Of a stretch of 35,768 nt of DNA, positions 1 to 10,575 are shown piece after piece. Where the stretch lies: contig MU602736.1 in the NCBI GenBank assembly GCA_025201865.1, positions 1 to 35,768 on the forward strand, in the 5' to 3' direction. This stretch comes from Ramicandelaber brevisporus (lineage: Eukaryota > Kickxellomycota > Ramicandelaberales > Ramicandelaberaceae). The stretch's first letter is position 1; every line of letters begins with the position of its first letter. The notes under the pieces are model-generated. The model had not been told where the DNA came from. It did not search any database and saw nothing but the letters and a program-made list of their open reading frames with translations. Position numbers and translations under genes: made by a program.

Positions 1-207
1 AAGAACAGGCGCCTTTGCCAAAAGTGCAGCCAGAAATTCGATATTCGAACCATCCGCCAATCAGACGCCTCCTCCTCGCAGGCGCGCCAAACCAAGCGCG
101 TCTGGTGCAGCCGCTAAGTGCACAGACTCGCTTAAGGAACCATCGTAACACGCCTGCCGCCGTCACGTCCTGCGCATCCGCCACCGCTGCGCGCTCGCCC
201 CGCCGGC
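1..207 (+). repeat. Left arm of a long-spaced inverted repeat (promoter copy)
   Basis: Read on the + strand, this stretch matches the reverse complement of 9447-9653. Bases 1-170 pair with 9653-9484 with only three mismatches that I count (positions 96, 148 and 163), and similarity falls to roughly 85% over 171-207 before disappearing. The match includes a CCAAT box (57-61) in a CGCCAATCAG context and a TTCGAA-containing motif. The repeat runs into the window edge, so its true length is unknown. The right copy is promoter DNA upstream of a small HMG-box gene, so this copy may be the promoter of a paralogue lying off the left edge on the minus strand. Confidence 0.9.
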
Positions 208-681
208 CGCCCTGTCTCGAGCAAACCACGCGTTTAAGTTTTTGTTTCCGTCGAAGCCCGTTGCATATCTGCAAGCGTCTCCTTCAGTCAACAAACACAA
301 CGCGAAATCGGCATCTTGTCGGCTCTTGCCTCGACCAGTCACCAACAAAACTCTGCAACCGCGCTGCTCCCCTTTTCTGCTTGGAGACTGTGCTTAAGCA
401 TACAAAGTACTGCTTTACGCTTAATGCTCTTATTGCGATTGTTAAATCAATACTACACATGGCACGTTTGGTCTTTACTTTTCTTCTTTTAATGAGCTGA
501 TTTTGTTTTACCATCGATATTCAACTGCAGATATCAATGTTTGACAAAGTATTCAACCATTTGGTGTTGTTTATGTCAGTAAAAAAGGAAGTTTGGTGGC
601 TTGCCAAGTAAAACAGCCCAACTTTCAACTTTGCTAGCAGCGCTGACACCGAGATCAGCTCCAGCTCGAAGCACATTGAGC
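208..681. other. Region without a supported gene
   Basis: Open frames here have no ATG start, no recognisable domain and no conserved partner. The stretch around 400-560 is AT-rich. It may hold the leader of a gene that leaves the window on the left, or decayed sequence. Confidence 0.4.
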
Positions 682-1001
682 ATGCTATTCTATGAGTCTG
701 CACCGCACTTCCCGATATTTTCCGAGATGGAGTGGCGCTTACCACCTACAGCAGCCAACAAACAGCGACTGATAGATGCGCTGAATAATCCGTTCCTTTT
801 GCCTCGTTTGCGTTATCTTCGCTGGCAGGTAAGCGATGATGCTGACGAGGAGTTTGTTAAAGTTTCAATCCAATAGACCTGGCTCGTGGTGTTTACTTTT
901 TGCTAGCTGAAGAGCAACTGGCAGACCAGCTGCAGCAAGCCGTGAAGATGGGTGACAGCATCCCATCCATTTTTGAACCAGAGGAAACTGATCATCATTG
1001 A
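682..1001 (+). pseudogene. Unrecognised small gene or gene fragment, possibly spliced
   Basis: An ATG at 682 opens a frame ending in the residues LPRLRYLRWQ, directly followed by a consensus 5' splice site (CAG|GTAAGC at 828/829). Read through, the frame stops at 876. If the bases 829-935 are removed, using the acceptor CTGCAG|CA, the frame continues in phase to a stop at 999-1001 with the tail AVKMGDSIPSIFEPEETDHH, giving about 70 residues. I recognise no family. It could be the 3' end of a larger broken gene, since the frame is also open from about 577 to 682. Low confidence that this is a functional gene. Confidence 0.25.
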
Positions 1002-1123
1002 TATCTGTTAAACACATCCGGCACTTTGAGGTTCACCATTGCTCGAATCACAGCATATAGCTGAACTCATACATCTTATTCAGTTAAGGTAAAGAGTTTG
1101 TGGTTTATTAAATTAAATTTGAT

Positions 1124-2701
1124 TTATGAATCATCATCGTTATCAACATCGTCATCGCTATTTTCAAGATAATCATAATCCCTGTATCTATCGTCTTCGA
1201 TCTCTGTTGCTTCAATTTTAATCTGAGGATGTTGATTGCGTAAATGAGTTGCCAAGTTTCCATCACCATCTAGATGCTCCAATTCCAAAGTCTCTAAATT
1301 TGGCAAGAGACCAATAAAAGCATCTAAATCATCCTGAGTTATTTCGTCATAAAACTTTACTGATAGATATCGTACGGACACATTTACCGCACCGCTCTCG
1401 ATTAACTCTTGTAATGATGACTTTTCAAACCAAACATAGTCAAATGTTATAGTGTGCAGATTTGGCGCATGATAAACAATGAACCGGAACAAACCTGCAT
1501 TGATCTCACCACAATCGAATTCTGAATAGGTCATTTCGAACTCTTGAAGATGCTGAAGCTGAGCAGCCTGTGCAGATTGGCTGGATCCGTCAAAAGAAAA
1601 ATTCTGATCACAACATCCATCAATCCCCAAATGATCTAAAACAGGGAACTGTCGAGCCAGCGCAAGTGGATCAAGAGTCAGGTGTGATTCATTTAAATAA
1701 AGATTCTGAACACTAGAAAAACGTCCAGGAGTAATAATATCCCATATTGAACTATCGCATCCAGTTAACTGTAAATTTGTAACGGTATCAAAGGTGCCAT
1801 CAAGTTTAGGATCGAATCCATGCCCACGTGAGTTACGGACCTTCCCTCTAAATGTAATAAAATCAAGAACTGGAAACTGGCTGTCTTTGAGACTCGGAAT
1901 CATGTTACTGTCCATAACACTATCACATGTCAAATCAATGCTCAGGCGCTTTAGTTTGCCAAATATGTTCTCACAGTTGGCGAGAAAGCTACTATATACT
2001 GAGCTTGTAATAGCTTCACTCGAACGAATATGCTCATTATAATAAAATCTGACCAACATAGCTGCCAGTTTGGTTGCATTGTTTTTCTGTAGCACTGTCA
2101 AGCCTTCACCTGCTGAGAGAGTCACAAAATGCTGCTCTGGTTTCGTTATAGCATTTAACATATCATCATTCCAACTCAGGCTGCCTAAATCATCAGCTCG
2201 CGTATCCCAATTGACGATCACATCCTGGCCACGCTCTTCTGCTCTTGCGACCCATTTTGCTGCTGCCAATGCACCAGCCTTTCGATCCGCAATTGATCTT
2301 GGACACTCGACACTGAGCTGCTGGAGAAGAGGCATTTCATACTCAAAGATTTCATTGCTCGTTATATCAAAGGTAACATCAAGCTTCAACAAGTTGGACA
2401 AGTACGGCACATAATCTTTTGCTGGAATGTACTCGGAAGCGGCGAGATTGCGCACTAGATGTCCGTATCGCATCCACGCACTTTCAGATACTTTCCAAAC
2501 AGCGTAATCATATCTACCGATATGACGCCAGATTCGGCGTGCAAACACCTCATGGAGTGTGCTGTTGACTGTCAAAACTCGAGCAGCTTCAACACGGGAG
2601 AAGAACCGAGAGATCTCTTCGAGCAGCTCAACCGGCAGCCAGAAGAGTGGAGATAGCTGGAAGTTGTTGTTTTTATGACGCTTGCGAGAGTCTTCGGTCA
2701 T
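1124..2701 (-). CDS. F-box / leucine-rich-repeat-like protein
   Basis: This encodes 525 residues from an ATG at 2701; in-frame codons further upstream lack an ATG. Near the N-terminus is an F-box-like helix set (FWLPVELLEEISRFF followed by AARVLTVNSTLHEVFARRIW), the segment that in this family binds Skp1 of SCF ubiquitin ligases. The rest is a series of irregular LRR-like strands, such as VTNLQLTGC, VQNLYLNES and LPNLETLELEHLD, as in substrate-recognition domains. The C-terminus is an acidic tail ending in alternating Asp and Asn. No substrate can be inferred. An LRR relic lies just upstream on the same strand, suggesting a former tandem array. The F-box assignment rests on pattern only, so a plain LRR protein is possible. 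Confidence 0.7.
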   Translation of the reverse strand: MTEDSRKRHKNNNFQLSPLFWLPVELLEEISRFFSRVEAARVLTVNSTLHEVFARRIWRHIGRYDYAVWKVSESAWMRYGHLVRNLAASEYIPAKDYVPYLSNLLKLDVTFDITSNEIFEYEMPLLQQLSVECPRSIADRKAGALAAAKWVARAEERGQDVIVNWDTRADDLGSLSWNDDMLNAITKPEQHFVTLSAGEGLTVLQKNNATKLAAMLVRFYYNEHIRSSEAITSSVYSSFLANCENIFGKLKRLSIDLTCDSVMDSNMIPSLKDSQFPVLDFITFRGKVRNSRGHGFDPKLDGTFDTVTNLQLTGCDSSIWDIITPGRFSSVQNLYLNESHLTLDPLALARQFPVLDHLGIDGCCDQNFSFDGSSQSAQAAQLQHLQEFEMTYSEFDCGEINAGLFRFIVYHAPNLHTITFDYVWFEKSSLQELIESGAVNVSVRYLSVKFYDEITQDDLDAFIGLLPNLETLELEHLDGDGNLATHLRNQHPQIKIEATEIEDDRYRDYDYLENSDDDVDNDDDS

Positions 2702-2848
2702 CTTGTACAGAGTCAGAGTTTTGCGGTGATCTTGAAGTTCGGCTTGCAAGCTGATCTTGTCGAAGGAGAGAGAGAGAGGTGGATATTTGTGTGAGAAGCT
2801 CGCTTCGAAGAAGACAAAAACGAGGCTTGGAATCGGAGGATCGCGGAG

Positions 2849-3187
2849 TCATAGATTCTGATCCAAAAGTACACAATCAGCATCTCTGGAATGACACTGA
2901 GATGACTTCACTTTGCAAATCTTGATAATGTCGACCACCTGTTCGACTCTGTTGCCACGAAGAGAAAGTGCTTTCAACTTGGGCAATGCGGCAACTATTC
3001 CCAGCATCAACTCTGGTGACCAACCCCTATCGCTGTCAAAGACACTAATGCTCAGCGTCTGTATTCCACATAACATTCCACAGTTCTTGTTAGCTTCGAG
3101 CTGCTTCAGCATTTCGATAGTGGCACCTGGATCGTCTACAACGCACTCACGGAAGCTAATCCTGGTCAACTGCGGCAAACTGAACAC
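2849..3187 (-). pseudogene. LRR fragment, relic of an F-box/LRR paralogue
   Basis: On the minus strand an open stretch encodes LRR-like repeats (LPQLTRISFRECVVDD, IQTLSISVFDSD, ALPKLKALSLRGNRV) and ends at a stop at 2849. It has no ATG, and a stop lies about a dozen codons upstream of the first LRR. The end of the RasGEF gene at 3310 leaves no room for a 5' part. The pattern resembles the C-terminal repeats of the neighbouring F-box gene (LPNLETLELEHLD). I infer a 5'-truncated duplicate. A spliced 3' exon is less likely, although TGTGTTCAG at its start resembles an acceptor. Confidence 0.5.
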
Positions 3188-3309
3188 AAGTCCCAGGAAC
3201 CGTGAGGAGAGAAAACATTAACATAGTTGCAAAGTGATGAGAGTATAAGACGGGGGAGTATAAAAGAGGGTTGGTAGGAATGAGACAATATAAAGAGGAA
3301 AAAAAAACA

Positions 3310-6127
3310 TTATTTACGTTTGGGGTTGCTGGGCAGCTTAGGGAGCACTTGCTGGTGAATGAACTCGAGTCGACCGCCAAATTTGTACTCGTCATCATCA
3401 GCACCATTCAAGCTTGGCTGCAACCCACCACTAACGAATGGCGATGCACCAAATGGAACTGAGGCGGGCTGCGGCGGCCTGTCATTCTTGGAGGACAGCC
3501 CAAATGGCAACCGCTTTTTGGCAAATGAGAACAGTGACGACGAGCCAGAGGCTTGAGGATGTTGTTCAGGCTTGCTCGTTGCGAACAAAGATGAAGATGC
3601 AACAGCTTGAGTGAGACCACTGCCACCTTTACCGCTCTTGGTACTGTGCACACTCTTGGAATCCACGCTGTCGCCGCTGCTTCCCTGTGAACGACCGCTG
3701 CTGTGCTGGCCATAGGTAGCAGCGCCACGCACGATACCGCCAGTGAGGCCATCGCTTTCCTTAAGGCGGCTTGTAACTGGCATTGCATTCTGCTTGTCCT
3801 GCTCCTTCTTTTGCTTCTTCTTCTTTGCGCCGGCCACAGTTGAAGATGTACCAAATACATCAGCAATCGAAGCAGCAACCTTATCAGCAGCGTCTTGAAC
3901 CAGCGCTTCACGCACTTGTTGAGCAGCAACGTTTGCACCATCAGTCTGTTCAGGTTCATAAAGAAGACTGAGATGTTGGAATCTCACTGGATCAAACATT
4001 GGGTTTGCGACAGCCAGAGCAGATGAGAGATAGTCACGCAAAATTGGAACCTCTTCAAAGGGATAAGGAGTGCGATACTGAAGGAAATCTTGAATAGCTT
4101 GCACCATTCTCGTGTACATTACAAAATTGATCCATTCATCTTCGCTCTCTTCATTTAATTGCGATTTGGCCAATTGCTGTTGTTGATTATGATGCTGTTG
4201 TTGATTATGATGCTGTTGATGCTGATGTTGATGTTGACCAAGTAGAGGTGATGTTGGTAATGGAGGATGTGGCATAGGATACGCAGAGGAAGAAGGCTGA
4301 GAATGTGCACTATGCTGACTGCGTACACTGCGTGGATAATAAGAAGAGCCGTCATCAAAGGAAGAGCCTCTTCCAGCTACAAATGTCATTACTGCATCCA
4401 TTTCATTATCTGTAAACATTCCGTTACGGATACTTACTCCACTGCCTTCATTTCCATTGGATGATCTGACCATAGAAGGAATAACTGACCCAGCGGGCGA
4501 TCGAACACCGCCAGTGCTTGTACTGCTGCTGCCACTTCTACTTCCACTGCCAATAGCCCCGCCTTCTTTTGCAATCCTCATTAAATCACTTAACAGTGCA
4601 CCCAAGAACGGAATACTGGGCTGGCCTCTATCGCGCAATCTTCTTCTGTATTTGGCATACTGATTACGCTCACTAATAGTATCGTTGATTTCATACATTA
4701 TCAAATCTGCACCTTGGAGCACTTCAGGTAAAACGTCCCATCCACTGGCTTGCAATCTAGACACCATTGATGAATTTAGCCCAGCCATAATTGCAATTAA
4801 TAGATTAAAGTTACCAATTTGAAGCAAAAATTCACAAATACGCACGTACTGCTTCAGTATATTCAGTCTAATTCGAGGATCCTCTTCTGTCATAATTGTG
4901 ACTATAACCCACTTGGTAATTCGATTGCTAGCATTAATCATTGCATGGACGTTTGGAGCCAAGGATCGATCGGCTGGCTTGGTAAATTCCAAATTGAGTA
5001 ACTCACGTGGTTGAATAGCTAGTAGTAATCTGCTTTCCATCAATGTCAGCTGTCTCGCCATTTCCATTGCATCAATGTCCAAGAATGCAGAGTGGAATGT
5101 TCTGGTTCCCTCAATGGTAGATCGCAGCACTTTGATAGTGCCATGAGTCAATCTCGGTGCTGGAACATCCAAGTCTGGAATAATTTTGGCAGTATTTGTC
5201 ATTGCCGATAGCATCTTCTCAATTGTTCTAACTGAAGTCGGGGATGATCTGAGTGTTCGATTACTCGGTTGGTTACCGTTGCTATGGACTGATCCTCCGT
5301 ATCCACTATCAAGCAGCGCAGAGTTGCCATTGCTGTCACTGGAAGTCTGACCGAAATCAGCATCAATCATTCTGCTGTGAACCAGCTCAAGTAGCTTGTG
5401 GATAGACTCTTGCTGTAAAGCCGGAATCATTTCAGTCTTGATAAACTCATAAATGACTGGAACAGCGCGTGCATCGTCGCTTCCTTCAAAGTAATAATCT
5501 TCAAACCAACTTCTCAGAACGGACAGTACTCTCATTCTGATTGGGATTTGTCTGCGCTGAATCCACATATCCATCTGTCGGTGGTCTTTAGCCACATCTG
5601 AAGGCGGAGGAATTCGGAATCTCTGAATGAGCAAGTGTGCAAAGTTTAACGGAGTGCAAAATCCACGGAATGTCAACATGAATGCATTGACATATTTTGC
5701 ATTAGGCACTGTGTTGTGTGGCGTCAAATGCTCAACCAATCCTGCAATTGTACCACCTGTAACTGATCCAGTGTTGCTATCTACTGTAATTGTATTTGAA
5801 CGCGCCATATCATCAAGGAACCACGGAACTGTTGCGCCGCTATCTCCATTGCCACCGGCTGAAGAAGGCAGTGCTGATTTGGGCGACGTAGATGCTGTTG
5901 TAGACAATGGTGGGGAGAGAGGTTGCTGCTGCTGCTGTTTGAACGGCAGTGAAGATGGCATTCTCTCAGACATTGTTGGTCCAGATGGTGGAGATGCAAC
6001 GAAGCTAGCACTTGCAACGGAGCGAGCATACCCGCTTGAACTGATATAAAATGCACTCTGGCTGTCGTCGATACTTGGCTCATACGTGTTCACATCAACA
6101 AATGGCTGTGGTGCTAGTGCTGGCGGC

Positions 6128-6158
<31 letters not shown>

Positions 6159-8508
6159 GAGGACGAGTGACTACTGGCTCCACCGATGTTAGTGGAGCAT
6201 GTGCCTTTGTAGGCTGTTCAGTCACTGTGATGGGATCATCCTGAATTGGTCCAAATGTTGGTGATGGCTCAAACTGGTAAGATGACTTTGGTACAGCTGG
6301 TACTGAAGTTGACTGGCCGTGATACTGGTTCTGGTGTTGAGGTTGAGACTGAGGCTGTTGGAATTGCAAATCAAGGTCATCCTCACCGGTGTCATCATTG
6401 TCATCAATAGCCAATTCACATAACTGCTGAAGAGCATCAAGGTTAGCCAGCATCGACTTGATACCACCAGTCGTCGATGCCACGGTGGCATTTGATTCAA
6501 CATTATAGCTTACATTTGGGACAGGTGGCTGCTGATAAAGGTGGGAGTCAGGTGAGACTGCACGCTGTGGATACTGCTGCTGCTGCTGCTGCTGCTGCTG
6601 TTGAAGTTGCTGCTGTTGAAGTTGCTGGTGGCGAGTCTGTTGATGTGACACTTGCTGATATAGAGGTTTTTGAAGAACCGGCTGTGGCAACGGTGCGTGA
6701 TGATAATGATCAGGAACATTCTGTGGGAGATCTGGCACTGGCGGGATCGATTCAGCTACATGTGCGCGAACTGGACGCAATGGTGGTGATGCAATTTGGG
6801 CAATATTTTGAGCATTTCCACCACCGAGCCGGCGAAGCGGAGACCGTGCAGGAACCTGTGGAGCGCTCAAGCTTTGCACAGCACGCGGAGGAATGGATGG
6901 AGGAAGTTGAGGTGAACGAGGCTGTGGCTGGGGAGTAGACAGGGGAGAATGTGCGTGCACTGGATACTGATGTTGCTGCGGCGGTGATTGAGGCTGTGGA
7001 GGAGGATTCTGAGCGAGCTGCTTCTGTTGTTGCTGTTCTTGAGCAGCCTGTAGCAGTGCCAATCGAGCTGAATGATGCGCATCAGAAATATGAGCCATGG
7101 ACGAAGGCAATGCTTGCTGTTGCTGCTGCTGTTGTTGTTGTTGTAGTTGCTGTTGATGCAGTGCACGATGTTGCGCAATTAAGTTGGTTGAATTGATGGC
7201 AGATTTTGCGTTCTGAACAGCCATACTGAATGCATCGACTCTTCGCTGGAAACTAGTCAGAGCTGGATGCGGAGGAGGTTTGCTGGCAATGAGAGATTGA
7301 ATAAACTCGCTTTTAACTGTAGTATACGCACGCACTGCCACTTCATCGTTGCGGTCAGGAACAAACAGTGCCTTGGCAGAGAATGCAAGTGCACTCGCGG
7401 AACTGTCAATCGATGCTAGTGGTCGCACAAGGAGTTCAGGACGGAATGAACCATGTGGAGAGCCATGTAATCTACTGAGGCCATCATGCATAACTGCAAC
7501 CAACTCGCCAGTTGCAAACAGCAATTGCTGAAGATGTTGTTGAACAGTGAGCGACTGGGATGGCCGATATGTGCTGTGGCCAAGCGAGTTGACATCCACC
7601 TTGACATGATCAGCACTTGGACCCAGACTCTGTGCAATTGCCAACAATGCACCAGCCTTGTTCAATGCCCCTAGCATATCATCAGCATACCTTGTAACAT
7701 CGAAGGAGGGATCCTCTGTCAAGTGCCTCATGAAGGCTGTGATGCTGCTACTGACGTCCTGGCGACACTCATCAACTAATGAGCTGAAGATGTTTGCGTG
7801 ATAGTCTGCAACCAACACACGAATCTGAGATAGAATCTGCCGCTGGAGCGGAGTTGTGTACGCGGGTGCTGAGTGAGGAACGGGTCCGTTAGATGACGAC
7901 ATGTTGGATGCTGCAGCTACAGCAGCGTTCAAGAGGACTGGACTGAGTGGTACAATCTCAACATTGGCATCTTTGGCACACATTACAAACTGCTTAATCA
8001 GTCCACTGACCTGGGCTGCCAGTTTTTGAATACGCTTCTCAATGCCAGAAGGCGGCCATCTCGTTGCTGCAAGACGGCACATCATGAGAAGCTGCGAGAG
8101 GGAAGAAAGGACCAATGCGTAGACGGCGTGGAATGATGGATGGCGCTGCAAGATTGGTGAGTTGAGACGCCATGCTGCGCTTGGCTTCGGCGGTGCACCG
8201 TCTTTGCCAGGCTTCAATGTCGACATTGCCTTCAGTCCATCTGGGAAGATGCCAGCTGCTGTAAACAGGTTGTTCACGCATAGTAGCAAGTGATCAAACC
8301 AGCTGCTGTATCCACCACGCGTGGTCGGCAGCGCGGTAGAAGCCGAACGCATGACTGGAGCAAGCAGTGCCTCCCATGTCAGCACGATACCGGCACCACC
8401 ACCACTGCCGCTGCTAGTTGCTGTTGCTGCTGTGCCGACGGCCGAGATGACAGACGGCGGGTGCTGTGGTCGCTGCAGTTGCTGCAGCTGCAGTTGCAGC
8501 TGCTGCAT
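3310..8508 (-). CDS. Cdc25-type Ras guanine-nucleotide exchange factor
   Basis: This is a single 1,732-codon frame from an ATG at 8508. A RasGEF_N (REM) domain spans about residues 912-1045 (GGTIAGLVEHLTPHN to KLLELVHSRM). The catalytic Cdc25 homology domain spans about 1140-1510 (DIDAMEMARQLTLMESRLL; LNILKQYVRICEFLLQIGNFN; PSIPFLGALLSDLMRIAKEG). Such proteins load GTP onto Ras at membranes and drive cAMP or MAPK signalling. The catalytic domain is split by about 135 residues rich in Ser, His and Gln (about 1316-1450) before EDEWINFVMYTRMVQAIQDF. The N-terminal half has a helical region after residue 40, then long low-complexity stretches with at least three polyglutamine runs. No SH3 domain is visible, although fungal Cdc25 proteins often have one; a missed upstream exon is possible. 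The end is basic (NPKRK). Confidence 0.92.
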
Positions 8509-9446
8509 ATTTGTAAGAAGAAGAGGGCAGGGGAACTGAAGATGACGTGAAGGTTAATGAGGTAACAAAAAGCTCAAAAGCGAGAAGGGCCGGCTCGTGG
8601 CTCGTGAGGAGGGGGGTGCTCGGTGTTCTCCGCTGTCGCCGCTTGTCGTCAGGTGTGGGGTCGTGGCTAGTACTCAGAGTCACAGGCGATGACCGCACAC
8701 GCAAGGTGAGGGACAGGAACTTTGAAAAAAATTAGAGGATATGATATCGGCTCGCACACAAGCTGTCGTACAACGTTGGATGACAGAAAAAGAAGAAGTA
8801 GAATGTCGCTTCTGAAGTGGTCTGTGGACTCGTCGGGGGATCAGTTTTGATTACGAGTGGTGTACTCTGCGGCACCAAGTAATTGGCTATAGATAGTTGA
8901 GAGTTCGATGTGGAAGGTTGTTTAATTGCGACAGTGTGAGCGAGTGTCAGTGTGTGGATGAACGAGGTTTTTTATTGTTGTGACATGGAAGGATGTAGGT
9001 GTTGTTGGTGTTGGTTGTGTCGTTGCTTATTAATGCAGGTGTACCAGGTTCCTGATGGATTTGCAGGTCCCGTGTTGCTGATACAACGGATACAACGGAT
9101 AGACACGTTGCGGCGATGCAGTTGGGCCACTGACGCAAGTCCACCAAACACAGTCTTGGAACGAAGGGGCAACGTGCTTGCGGAGTTTGTTGCTGGCTCG
9201 TCGAAGAGCCGACAAGATGCCGGTATGGCGAACAAACGACTGCTGTTGATGCCGCTGATACCGCTGCCGATAGCTGTTGAAAGTAGACGGAAGGAGCGAG
9301 GAAGTGCGTCGTCATCCCATCTGTTGATAGTCGACGAATGTGCGTCAGCAGAGTAAACAGTTGCATTTTTGAGCTGGATGCAGATGAAGGAGATGGATGC
9401 AGACAGAAGAGCGAGTGCTCGGAGCGATGGAGGGGCTCGCGGAGCA
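8509..9446. promoter_or_regulatory. Upstream region of the RasGEF gene
   Basis: This lies between the divergent RasGEF and HMG-box genes. Frames on both strands are long but lack conserved motifs and look compositional. The part near 8600-8700 is GC-rich and 8880-9000 carries GTGT-rich sequence. No SH3-like exon was seen on the minus strand. It probably holds the RasGEF promoter and long 5' leader. Confidence 0.45.
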
Positions 9447-9653
9447 GGGTGCTGGACGAGCGGGCGGCGGCGGCGGGTGCGCAGGACGTGGCGGCGGCAG
9501 GCGTGATACGATGGTTCCTTAAGCGAGTCTGTGCACTTAGCGGCTGCACCAGACGCGTTTGGTTTGGCGCGCCTGCGAGGAGGAGGCGTCTGATTGGCGG
9601 ATGGTTCGAATATCGAATTTCTGGCTGCACTTTTGGCAAAGGCGCCTGTTCTT
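9447..9653 (-). repeat. Right arm of the inverted repeat; CCAAT-box promoter of the HMG-box gene
   Basis: This is the partner of bases 1-207, about 98% identical over the outer 170 bp. On the + strand it contains an inverted CCAAT box (ATTGG at 9593-9597) in TGATTGGCGG, a site of the kind bound by the Hap2/3/5 complex. It also contains the partly palindromic TTCGAATATCGAA just downstream. Both motifs are unchanged in the other copy. The encoded frame differs between copies by amino-acid-changing substitutions, so I see no sign of protein-level selection. Confidence 0.88.
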
Positions 9654-9978
9654 GCATTTTCGAGCCAACCAGCGATCAGCATACAGAGAGAGTGCAGTGC
9701 AGAATCGAAATTTTCGAAATTGCAATTTCGCGGTGCAGGGCAAACAGCGCGCAGCCAGCAAAGGTACAATTAGACCGAAGCGCGGCCAGAGTATAGCAAA
9801 TTCCAGCCAGCATCCGCCCAAACAACACAACGCACCAGCAACAACATCCACTCACCCACTCACTCACCCGCCTATTCACTCGCCCAGTCGCTCACTTGCA
9901 ACAGCAGTAGCAACCAGCAGCCAGCCAACCCACCACAACACCACCACCACACCAACCAACACACCAACAACAGCAGGA
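9654..9978 (+). promoter_or_regulatory. Leader and proximal promoter of the HMG-box gene
   Basis: The region holds AT-rich near-palindromes (TCGAAATTTTCGAAATTGC near 9705), then a C/A-rich leader with degenerate CACTCACC-type repeats (about 9845-9900) and ACAACA repeats up to the ATG. Such C/A-rich, G-poor leaders are typical of highly expressed fungal genes. Confidence 0.5.
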
Positions 9979-10209
9979 ATGGTCGAGGCAAAGACAAAGA
10001 AGGCTTCCGCTTCCGCCGAGAAGGTCACCAAGAAGTCGGCAACCAAGAAGGCCAGCGGCGGCGCAAAGAAGGCGTCGCCATACAACCTGTACATGAAGAA
10101 GGCGCTCGTCGAGTACAAGGAGAAGCACCCTGGCGTCAAGCACATGGACGCCTTCAAGGCCGTTGCCGCCGCATGGGCCACCGCCAAGGAGAACCCAAAG
10201 AACCAGTAA
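9979..10209 (+). CDS. Small HMG-box-like (YABBY-type) DNA-binding protein
   Basis: This encodes 76 residues from an ATG at 9979; the longer upstream open frame is leader. The N-terminal ~30 residues are a Lys/Ala/Ser tail resembling those of linker histones and HMG proteins. They are followed by a short HMG-box-like segment: SPYNLYMKKALVEYKEKHPG, then HMDAFKAVAAAWATAKENPK. Small proteins with the SPYNxYMK...ENPKNQ pattern are widespread in fungi and related to the YABBY/HMG-box fold. A role as an abundant chromatin protein is inferred from the fold and the strong-looking leader. Codon choice is strongly biased (AAG, GCC, GTC), consistent with high expression. A second copy may lie left of the window because its promoter is duplicated there. 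Confidence 0.8.
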   Translation: MVEAKTKKASASAEKVTKKSATKKASGGAKKASPYNLYMKKALVEYKEKHPGVKHMDAFKAVAAAWATAKENPKNQ

Positions 10210-10575
10210 GCGCCGCCGGCATCCCATTCCATCGTGTCCTATCGCCGCACTGTGCCGCACACTAAAACACATCCTCACCTCCCCCCCATTGCTCACCTCA
10301 ACTACAACCTGTATATTTGCCCTTTCACACAATCCACACCCCCGCTTTAAAACACAACCCACATTGTAATGCCATTAGTATAGCTGCTAGTACACGATAA
10401 CATTAGCCATAGCAATGCAGTCGTGTCTAAACTGTCTGTATGGAATGTTTATGATGCTGACGAGCATTGATAGTTTGTGTTTCGTTGCATCATACACGCT
10501 TCGAAATTTTGTAGAACAAACACGTTTCCTCCATCCGCAACTATCAAAAACTTTACACTCTTTTCCAACACAGCA

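Noticed and set aside
9600-9620. GGTTCGAATAT resembling a tRNA B box
   Set aside because: No matching A box or cloverleaf can be folded around it on either strand.
8947-9657. Long minus-strand open frame matching the frame at the window start
   Set aside because: The similarity comes from the inverted DNA repeat. Substitutions between the copies change amino acids, there is no conserved domain, and the region is promoter DNA of the HMG-box gene.
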